Part shown: positions 1 to 4,466 of the stretch, in pieces
Layout of the letters: each line of letters opens with the position of its first letter
Position numbering within the stretch: the stretch's first letter is position 1
NCBI GenBank assembly: GCA_013041975.1
Contig: JABDQZ010000288.1
Coordinates: 1-5,814, forward strand
Reading direction: 5' to 3'
Length of the DNA stretch: 5,814 nucleotides
Origin: Gammaproteobacteria bacterium
Lineage (GTDB): Bacteria; Pseudomonadota; Gammaproteobacteria; Chromatiales; Chromatiaceae
Notes under the pieces: model-generated
Seen by the model: only the letters and a program-made list of their open reading frames with translations
Database searches by the model: none
Told to the model about the DNA's origin: nothing
Position numbers and translations under genes: made by a program

Positions 1-1508
1 TTCCAGGCATTGAGGTAAGCCTTGGCAGAAGCAACCACAATATCAGTGTCTGCACCCTGCCCGTTGACGATCATGTCATCTTTTTTAAGCCTTACCGTCA
101 CTTCACCCTGTGAATCCGTTCCGCTGGTGATATTATTGACCGAGTAAAGCAACAACTCGGTATGACTTTCAATGATGGTCTCAATCGCCTTGAAAGCGGC
201 ATCGACAGGACCACTACCCTGTGCATGACCCGAAAATTCTTCCCCATTGATACTCAACACGATAGAAGCGTCGGGTGTTTCACCGGTTTCCGAGCAGACC
301 TTAAGGGAAACCAGCTTGATATTTTCGTTATCAACAGTCGAACCGGTATCAGTCACCAGGGCCTGCAAGTCATCATCGAAAATCTCGTGTTTCTTGTCGG
401 CCAGTTCCTTGAAACGTGCGAATGCGGCATTCAGTTCCTGGTCAGATTCAAAGGTGATACCCAGTTCTTCCAGACGTGTCTTGAAGGCATTACGGCCGGA
501 ATGTTTTCCCATCACCATGCGGTTCTGGGTCCAGCCCACATCCTGGGCGCGCATGATTTCGTAGGTTTCACGCGACTTCAGAACACCGTCCTGATGAATA
601 CCGGATTCATGTGCAAAAGCATTTGCGCCTACAATCGCCTTGTTGGGCTGAACCGGAAAACCGGTAATGTTTGATACCAGTTTTGAACAGCTCACGATTT
701 GCGTGGTATCCAGATCGGTATCGCAGTCAAAAATATCGCGACGGGTACGCACGGCCATCACAATTTCTTCTAGAGAGGCGTTACCGGCCCTTTCACCCAG
801 GCCATTAATGGTACATTCCACCTGACGCGCCCCGTTCTGCACAGCTGATAAGGAGTTGGCAACGGCAAGTCCCAAATCGTTATGGCAATGCACAGAGAAT
901 ATGGCCTTGTCGGAATTCGGCATGCGTTCACGTAACTGCTGTATCGTGGTGCCAAACTGGTGAGGCAGATTGTAGCCAACGGTATCTGGCACATTCAGTG
1001 TGGTTGCACCAGCATCAATGACAGCTTCAAAGATACGGCACAAAAAATCTATTTCAGAACGTCCCGCATCTTCAGCTGAAAACTCGACATTATCCGTATA
1101 TTGACGGGCACGTTTGACGGCATGCACTGCCTGTTCCAGTACCTCGTCAGCTGACATGCGCAACTTATGCTGCATGTGAATCGGTGAAGTGGCAATAAAG
1201 GTATGAATACGCGCTGAACCGGCCTCTTTCAGAGCCTCACCTGCACGATCAATATCACCATCAAGCGCCCTTGCCAGACCGCAAATGGTTGAGTCCTTGA
1301 CGCTGCGGGCCACGGCCTGAACTGCTTCAAAATCGCCGACACTGGCGATGGGAAAACCGGCTTCAATGACATCAACACGCATTTTTTCCAGCGCCTTGGC
1401 AATACGGATTTTTTCATCCTTTGTCATTGATGCGCCCGGACTTTGTTCACCGTCACGCAAGGTAGTATCAAAAATAATTAACTTATCGTTATCCGATGTC
1501 TGGTTCAT
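1..1508 (-). CDS. leuA: 2-isopropylmalate synthase, 3' end cut by window edge
   Basis: This enzyme catalyses the first committed step of leucine synthesis: 2-ketoisovalerate plus acetyl-CoA gives 2-isopropylmalate, in the cytoplasm. About 502 codons are visible from the ATG at 1508-1506, with no stop before the window edge; family members are usually about 510-525 residues, so only a short tail is missing. The N-terminal TIM barrel carries DTTLRDGEQ at residues 14-22 (metal ligand Asp19), HCHNDLGLA from residue 207 (metal ligands His207 and His209) and GERAGNAS with Asn243. HESGIHQDG at 300-308 belongs to the linker/accessory region. The C-terminal part, from roughly residue 385, fits the LeuA dimer domain that senses leucine in this family. 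The start is supported by GGAGA five bases upstream (1514-1518). The gene lies 306 bp after pssA and appears to have its own promoter and leader. All catalytic motifs are intact. Confidence 0.97.
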   Translation of the reverse strand, partial: MNQTSDNDKLIIFDTTLRDGEQSPGASMTKDEKIRIAKALEKMRVDVIEAGFPIASVGDFEAVQAVARSVKDSTICGLARALDGDIDRAGEALKEAGSARIHTFIATSPIHMQHKLRMSADEVLEQAVHAVKRARQYTDNVEFSAEDAGRSEIDFLCRIFEAVIDAGATTLNVPDTVGYNLPHQFGTTIQQLRERMPNSDKAIFSVHCHNDLGLAVANSLSAVQNGARQVECTINGLGERAGNASLEEIVMAVRTRRDIFDCDTDLDTTQIVSCSKLVSNITGFPVQPNKAIVGANAFAHESGIHQDGVLKSRETYEIMRAQDVGWTQNRMVMGKHSGRNAFKTRLEELGITFESDQELNAAFARFKELADKKHEIFDDDLQALVTDTGSTVDNENIKLVSLKVCSETGETPDASIVLSINGEEFSGHAQGSGPVDAAFKAIETIIESHTELLLYSVNNITSGTDSQGEVTVRLKKDDMIVNGQGADTDIVVASAKAYLNAW

Positions 1509-1513
1509 TTCTG

Positions 1514-1518
1514 TCTCC
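1514..1518 (-). promoter_or_regulatory. leuA ribosome binding site
   Basis: GGAGA on the minus strand, five bases before the leuA ATG. It fixes the start at 1508, just ahead of the conserved N-terminal DTTLRDGEQ motif. Confidence 0.7.
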
Positions 1519-1529
1519 GTTTCACAGAA

Positions 1530-1598
1530 AAGTCTCGCTGAATTAACCGTTTGATAGTACTGGATTTCTGCCTTCACGGAAATGACAAAACGAGACCT
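1530..1598 (-). other. Candidate late stem-loop before leuA (terminator-like)
   Basis: On the minus strand AGGTCTCG (1591-1598) can pair with CGAGACTT (1530-1537) over 8 bp including one G-U pair. The 3' arm runs into a short T stretch (CTTTTC). The loop is about 53 bases and can fold further through CCGT/ACGG. The stem ends about a dozen bases upstream of the leuA ribosome binding site. It could be the terminator of an attenuator or a stem affecting ribosome access, but the long loop and short T run make this weak. Only the pairing is seen; the function is inferred. Confidence 0.25.
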
Positions 1599-1628
1599 GA
1601 CTGTAAATTTGTGTATTTCTAAAGAAGT

Positions 1629-1696
1629 TTTTCTGCTGCGTGTTCTACCCCGCCGGGATTATCTTGATCGCCCCTCAGGGCAGTAGGCGCAGAAAA
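1629..1696 (-). other. Candidate attenuator stem-loop overlapping leader ORF 3' end
   Basis: In the minus-strand transcript TTTTCTGC (1689-1696) pairs perfectly with GCAGAAAA (1629-1636), and CTAC (1683-1686) pairs with GTAG (1645-1648) inside it. The loop contains a small GCCC/GGGC hairpin (1670-1681) whose loop holds the leader ORF stop codon. The 5' arm lies within the leucine-rich codons of the leader ORF, so ribosome position would decide whether it forms. A competing pairing joins CCTGCC (1711-1716 or 1715-1720) with GGCGGG (1649-1654). Only a weak T-rich stretch follows (CTTCTTT), so this is not a classic terminator. Confidence 0.3.
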
Positions 1697-1782
1697 GATA
1701 GAAACAGATGGGCAGGCAGGAAAGTGACTGCAGTGGGTACTGCATTCACTTTGAAAGAAAAATTGTTGCCCATGTCATTCAT
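1675..1782 (-). CDS. Candidate leucine-rich leader peptide of leuA (35 aa)
   Basis: A short ORF starts at ATG 1782-1780 and ends in TGA at 1677-1675. It encodes 35 residues ending LPAHLFLSFLRLLP, so six of the last 14 codons are leucine (four CTG, two CTA); CTA appears rare in leuA by eye. Leucine-rich leader peptides upstream of leu genes are known from enterobacteria (LeuL), where ribosome stalling at leucine codons prevents termination. This ORF lies between the putative leuA promoter and leuA and overlaps candidate alternative RNA stems. Against it, I see no Shine-Dalgarno sequence. The promoter predicts transcription starting almost exactly at the ATG, so translation would be leaderless, or would begin at Met4 (1773-1771), which also lacks a Shine-Dalgarno. 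The leucine codons are dispersed rather than tandem. It is not similar in sequence to E. coli LeuL as I recall it. Confidence 0.38.
   Translation of the reverse strand: MNDMGNNFSFKVNAVPTAVTFLPAHLFLSFLRLLP
1721..1752 (-). repeat. Near-perfect 14-bp inverted repeat in leuA leader
   Basis: AAAGTGA (1721-1727) and TGCAGT (1729-1734) face ACTGCA (1739-1744) and TCACTTT (1746-1752). This gives 13 paired bases plus one mismatch around a 4-base loop. It lies in the first half of the putative leader ORF, 30-61 bases after its start. In amino acid attenuators such an early hairpin can pause RNA polymerase or act as the anti-antiterminator; a repressor binding site is an alternative. Confidence 0.6.
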
Positions 1783-1788
1783 GGCCAG

Positions 1789-1818
1789 ACTATAACGCGA
1801 AAAAAGATGATAACTCAA
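1789..1818 (-). promoter_or_regulatory. Putative sigma70 promoter for leuA
   Basis: On the minus strand TTGAGT (1813-1818) is followed after 18 bases by TATAGT (1789-1794). The -35 box matches the consensus at four of six positions and the -10 box at five of six. The -35 box contains the TGA stop codon of pssA. Transcription would start near 1782, about 275 bases before leuA, leaving a long leader. The match is by eye only. Confidence 0.45.
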
Positions 1819-1835
1819 ACACTTTTGTCATCTTT
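1797..1835 (-). terminator. Possible weak terminator at the pssA 3' end
   Basis: AAAGATGA (1828-1835) pairs with TCATCTTT (1803-1810) over 8 bp, with a 17-base loop and a run of six T (1800-1805), three of them inside the stem. The stem spans the pssA stop codon and is AT-rich, so termination may be inefficient. It also overlaps the putative leuA promoter. Confidence 0.33.
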
Positions 1836-2591
1836 CCCGGATTCGCTGGCTGAAACCGGTTTTCGGCCTTCCCTGTGTTGTTTCAGTTTCATCAGCGTCA
1901 TCACCGGGCCTGAAATAGCATAGGCAAAGAAAATCAGGAACAACACCAGTGGTGGCTGTAGCAGCACCACGGCAAAGCCCAGCATGACAATGACCATAAC
2001 AAAGAATGGCACTTTTCCCTTGAAGTCCACATCCTTGAAACTGTGGTAACGCACGTTGCTGACCATCAACAGGCCGACAATTACTGAAAGGAACGCAACA
2101 ATATAGGAAACATCAGCTCCTTCAATACCGTTGTCGACGCTGATCCATATAGCTCCCGCCATAATGGCTGCTGCCGATGGACTAGGCAATCCCTGAAAAT
2201 AGCGTTTATCTGCAATTCCGACCTGTGTATTAAAACGGGCCAGACGCAGGGCAGTACCTGCCGTATACACAAATGCAGCCAGCCAACCGGCCTTGCCTAA
2301 ACCTGTCAATGCCCATTGATACATCACCAGAGCAGGAGCCAGACCGAATGACACCATGTCAGCCAGAGAATCGTATTCTGCTCCAAATGCAGACTGCGTA
2401 TTGGTCATGCGAGCAACCCGACCATCGAGGCCATCCAGAATCATGGCGGCAAAAATCGCCATCGCCGCCTGTTCATAATGCCCGTTCATTGCCGCCAGAA
2501 TTGCAAAAAAACCACTGAACAATGCTGCCGTAGTGAATAGATTGGGCAACAGGTAAATACCGCGGGGGCGTTTGGATTTATGAGTCGTCAT
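1815..2591 (-). CDS. pssA: CDP-diacylglycerol-serine O-phosphatidyltransferase (phosphatidylserine synthase)
   Basis: This inner-membrane enzyme transfers the phosphatidyl group from CDP-diacylglycerol to L-serine. The product, phosphatidylserine, is then decarboxylated to phosphatidylethanolamine. The 258-residue protein carries the full CDP-alcohol phosphatidyltransferase signature: Asp53, Asp56-Gly57, Ala60-Arg61, Gly70, Asp74 and Asp78, all at canonical spacing. Hydrophobic segments appear near residues 18-35, 41-52, 85-110, 140-155, 163-178, 193-215 and 216-235. They are bracketed by a basic N-terminus (KSKRPRG) and a charged tail. This is the membrane-embedded type, unrelated to the peripheral E. 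coli PssA. The ATG at 2591 is the only usable start: an in-frame TAG lies a short way upstream and GIYLLPNLFT, typical of the family N-terminus, follows at residue 11. No clear Shine-Dalgarno is visible. Two intrinsic terminators separate the gene from ilvC, yet I found no convincing promoter of its own. Confidence 0.95.
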   Translation of the reverse strand: MTTHKSKRPRGIYLLPNLFTTAALFSGFFAILAAMNGHYEQAAMAIFAAMILDGLDGRVARMTNTQSAFGAEYDSLADMVSFGLAPALVMYQWALTGLGKAGWLAAFVYTAGTALRLARFNTQVGIADKRYFQGLPSPSAAAIMAGAIWISVDNGIEGADVSYIVAFLSVIVGLLMVSNVRYHSFKDVDFKGKVPFFVMVIVMLGFAVVLLQPPLVLFLIFFAYAISGPVMTLMKLKQHREGRKPVSASESGKDDKSV

Positions 2592-2628
2592 AGCTGCAAT
2601 TTGAAATAAAAACTATCAGGAAGTATAT

Positions 2629-2650
2629 AAAAAAAACCGCCTTAAGGCGG
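2629..2650 (-). terminator. Intrinsic terminator upstream of pssA
   Basis: On the minus strand CCGCC-TTAA-GGCGG (2637-2650) is followed directly by eight T (2629-2636). It is a clean rho-independent terminator for transcripts coming from the ilvC side, ending only about 37 bases before the pssA start codon. It either closes an RNA made from 2651-2746 or acts as a 5' UTR terminator controlling pssA. Confidence 0.8.
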
Positions 2651-2660
2651 AAGCTTTTAA

Positions 2661-2699
2661 TAAATGCCTGCGCGAAGTAAATTCGCACAACGGCATTTA
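2661..2699 (-). repeat. Nested stem-loop between the two terminators
   Basis: TAAATGCC (2661-2668) pairs with GGCATTTA (2692-2699) over 8 bp. Inside it GCGAA and TTCGC form a second 5-bp stem around GTAAA. Its right arm shares bases 2696-2699 with the neighbouring 14-bp hairpin, so the two full stems cannot form together. Confidence 0.55.
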
Positions 2700-2730
2700 A
2701 GGGGGAGAATCACGATTTCTCCCCCTTAAA
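2696..2730 (-). repeat. Perfect 14-bp inverted repeat between the two terminators
   Basis: The arms 2696-2709 and 2717-2730 are perfectly complementary (GGGGGAGAA core) around a 7-base loop. No T run follows in either direction, so it is not an ordinary terminator. The loop's CACGAT (2711-2716) is complementary to ATCGTG at 2739-2744, allowing a further loop pairing in the RNA. It could be part of a structured small RNA, a 3' end stabiliser, or a protein binding palindrome. Confidence 0.6.
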
Positions 2731-2745
2731 AACTCCCCATCGTGC

Positions 2746-2773
2746 AAAGAAAAACCCGGCTTATGCCGGGTTT
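2746..2773 (-). terminator. Intrinsic terminator of ilvC
   Basis: On the minus strand AAACCCGGC (2765-2773) and GCCGGGTTT (2752-2760) form a 9-bp stem with a 4-base loop, followed by a T-rich tract (TTTTTCTTT including the end of the stem). It begins 33 bases after the ilvC stop codon and probably ends the ilvI-ilvH-ilvC transcript. Confidence 0.9.
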
Positions 2774-2806
2774 AATAGGTTTTCTATACTACTAAACAAT
2801 ACAATA

Positions 2807-3823
2807 TTAGTTTTTGGACTTATCCACGATTTTCTTGATCCATGGCATCATGGAACGCAGGTCCTCACCTGTCTGTTCGATTGGGTGCGCTGCATTCAAA
2901 CGGCGATGTGCAGTCATTTCAGGATAGTTAGCCTGGCCTTCAAGAATAAATTTCTTCGCATACTCACCTGTCTGGATGTTATGCAGACACTCTCTCATTG
3001 CCCAGCGACTTTCTTCGTTAATGACTTTGGAACCTGTCACGTACTCACCATACTCGGCATTGTTGGAGATGGAGTAGTTCATGTTGGCAATACCACCTTC
3101 GTACATCAGATCAACAATCAGTTTCAACTCATGCAAACACTCAAAGTATGCCATTTCTGGGGCATAACCCGCTTCAGTCAAGGTTTCAAAGCCGGCTTTA
3201 ACCAGTTCGACAGCACCACCACACAATACCGCCTGTTCTCCAAACAAGTCGGTTTCAGTTTCGTCTTTAAAAGTGGTCTCAATGATACCGGTACGGCCAC
3301 CGCCAACACCCGATGCATAAGACAGCGCAATGTCTTTAGCCTGACCGGTTGCATCCTGATAGATCGCAATCAGATCTGGAATACCGCCACCCTTTTCAAA
3401 TTCAGAACGAACTGTGTGACCTGGTGCTTTAGGTGCAATCATAATCACATCCAGGTCTTCACGAGGAACAATCTGGTTGTAGTGAATGGCAAAACCATGA
3501 GCAAATGCCAGTGTGACGCCCTGTTTGAGATTAGGCTCGAGCTGGTTTTTGTAAAGCTGGGACTGGAATTCATCCGGTGTCAGCACCATAACAACATCTG
3601 CGTCTTTAACCGCTTCTTCAACACCTTTTACAGGCAGACCAGCCGCCTCGGCTTTGGCTGCAGAAGCAGAACCGGGACGCAGTGCCACCGTGACATCGAC
3701 ACCAGAATCTTTCAGGTTGTTGGCATGGGCATGTCCCTGGGAACCATAACCGATGATGGTTACTTTCTTACCCTGAATCAGGGACAGGTCACAGTCTTTG
3801 TCGTAGTAAATGTTGATACTCAT
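2807..3823 (-). CDS. ilvC: Ketol-acid reductoisomerase (NADP+), class I
   Basis: This enzyme isomerises and reduces acetolactate to 2,3-dihydroxyisovalerate, and acetohydroxybutyrate to its homologue, using NADPH and Mg2+. It is the second common step of valine, leucine and isoleucine synthesis. The protein is 338 residues, the usual length for the short class I form. The N-terminal Rossmann domain has GYGSQGHAHA at 25-34, and LRPGS at 48-52 is the loop that typically binds the NADPH 2'-phosphate. His109 and Lys132 (in PKAPG) are expected active-site residues. In the C-terminal knotted domain Asp192 and Glu196 bind metal, and Glu228, Glu232 and Ser253 complete the substrate site. The ATG at 3823 gives the family's MSINIYYDKD-like N-terminus, with a modest GAG Shine-Dalgarno about nine bases upstream. 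It lies 138 bp after ilvH, with a palindromic element between, and is followed by a strong terminator. No key residue is missing. Confidence 0.98.
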   Translation of the reverse strand: MSINIYYDKDCDLSLIQGKKVTIIGYGSQGHAHANNLKDSGVDVTVALRPGSASAAKAEAAGLPVKGVEEAVKDADVVMVLTPDEFQSQLYKNQLEPNLKQGVTLAFAHGFAIHYNQIVPREDLDVIMIAPKAPGHTVRSEFEKGGGIPDLIAIYQDATGQAKDIALSYASGVGGGRTGIIETTFKDETETDLFGEQAVLCGGAVELVKAGFETLTEAGYAPEMAYFECLHELKLIVDLMYEGGIANMNYSISNNAEYGEYVTGSKVINEESRWAMRECLHNIQTGEYAKKFILEGQANYPEMTAHRRLNAAHPIEQTGEDLRSMMPWIKKIVDKSKN

Positions 3824-3870
3824 TGGCTTTACTCTTTTGGATATTAGTTAAAAATAGAAAATAAAAGTAT

Positions 3871-3951
3871 TTGTCATTATGAGCTTGTGGAAAAAGCTTC
3901 AGCTGCCTTGCTGGCTGACTGAAGATTCTTGCGCTTTGCTCGGGATGACAA
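3871..3951. repeat. 81-bp imperfect palindrome, MITE/REP-like, between ilvH and ilvC
   Basis: The ends are inverted repeats: TTGTCATTATGAGC (3871-3884) against GCTCGGGATGACAA (3938-3951), 11 of 14 bases complementary. An inner stem CTTCAG/CTGAAG (3898-3903 and 3919-3924) with GCC/GGC encloses TTGCT. On the minus strand one end reads TTGTCATCCCGAGCAAAGCG. That resembles the TGTCATCCCGAGC-type ends of small dispersed palindromes found in many proteobacterial genomes; this comparison is from memory. No ORF and no clear target duplication are visible. As RNA it would form a long hairpin inside the operon transcript, which could alter ilvC expression relative to ilvIH. Confidence 0.55.
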
Positions 3952-3961
3952 TTGTGAATTC

Positions 3962-4453
3962 TTACATTATACCTTTAGGACCACGTGCAATTCCAAGGGC
4001 TCCTGAACGCACTACTTCTATAATGTGTTCATTACCGATGCTATCAATATAGGCATTGAGTTTATCTTCGTTGCCAGCCATTTCAATAATGTAGGAAGAA
4101 CTGGTGACATCAATGATATTGGCGCGGAAAATATCGGACAGCCGCTTGGTTTCCTCACGCAGGGCCCCTTCCGCCTTGACCTTGATCAGCATGTACTCCC
4201 GTTCAATGATAGGACCATTGTCGGAGAGATCCATCACCTTGACGGTATCGATCAGTTTGTTGAGCTGCTTAAGAATCTGCTCGATGATTTCTTCATTGCC
4301 TGTGGTGACAATTGTCATGCGTGACAGGGAATCATCTTCGGTGGGAGCCACGGTGAGTGACTCGATGTTATAGGCGCGAGCAGAGAAAAGTCCGGCAACA
4401 CGAGACAATGCACCGGCTTCGTTTTCCATCAGAATCGAAATTATATGACGCAT
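3962..4453 (-). CDS. ilvH: Acetolactate synthase small (regulatory) subunit
   Basis: This is the regulatory subunit of acetohydroxyacid synthase. It activates the catalytic subunit and gives feedback inhibition by valine in this family. The 163 residues equal the length of E. coli IlvH. The N-terminal ACT domain (about residues 3-77) has the family signature ENEAGALSRVAGLFSARAYN at 10-29, followed by IESLTVAPTEDDSLSRMTIV. The C-terminal domain (about 80-163) contains REYMLIKV, FRANIIDVTSSSYIIEMAG and the ending VVRSGALGIARG. The ATG at 4453 has GAGA seven bases upstream and lies 13 bp after the stop of the catalytic subunit gene, so the two are translated from one mRNA. In many gammaproteobacteria this gene is called ilvH when paired with ilvI, and ilvN elsewhere. 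Apart from the naming, identification is secure. Confidence 0.97.
   Translation of the reverse strand: MRHIISILMENEAGALSRVAGLFSARAYNIESLTVAPTEDDSLSRMTIVTTGNEEIIEQILKQLNKLIDTVKVMDLSDNGPIIEREYMLIKVKAEGALREETKRLSDIFRANIIDVTSSSYIIEMAGNEDKLNAYIDSIGNEHIIEVVRSGALGIARGPKGIM
3966..3971 (-). promoter_or_regulatory. Possible -10 element (TATAAT) at the end of ilvH
   Basis: A consensus TATAAT on the minus strand lies within the last codons of ilvH. The best upstream partner is TTGGAA at a 19-base spacing, which is poor. It could give an internal promoter for ilvC, but the hexamer is also simply part of the codons for Gly-Ile-Met. Confidence 0.2.
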
Positions 4454-4466
4454 CTTTACTTCTCGC

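Noticed and set aside
162..674. 170-codon open frame on the plus strand
   Set aside because: It is antisense to leuA, whose minus-strand reading gives an intact enzyme across the whole stretch; the plus-strand product has no recognisable motif.
1509..1814. T-box riboswitch or tRNA in the leuA leader
   Set aside because: I saw no T-box consensus sequence, no cloverleaf pairing and no CCA-type end. The stems present fit an attenuator better, and T-boxes are not typical of gammaproteobacteria.
1708..1923. 71-codon plus-strand ORF crossing the pssA-leuA gap
   Set aside because: It overlaps the 3' end of pssA antisense, has no ribosome binding site and no recognisable composition. The minus-strand leader features explain the gap better.
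2696..2730. The perfect 14-bp hairpin as an intrinsic terminator
   Set aside because: Neither strand has a T run after the stem; the real terminators are the hairpins on either side.
2885..3847. 320-codon open frame on the plus strand
   Set aside because: It lies antisense to ilvC, whose product matches class I ketol-acid reductoisomerase from end to end. The antisense translation shows no recognisable domain and is rich in residues typical of a shadow frame.
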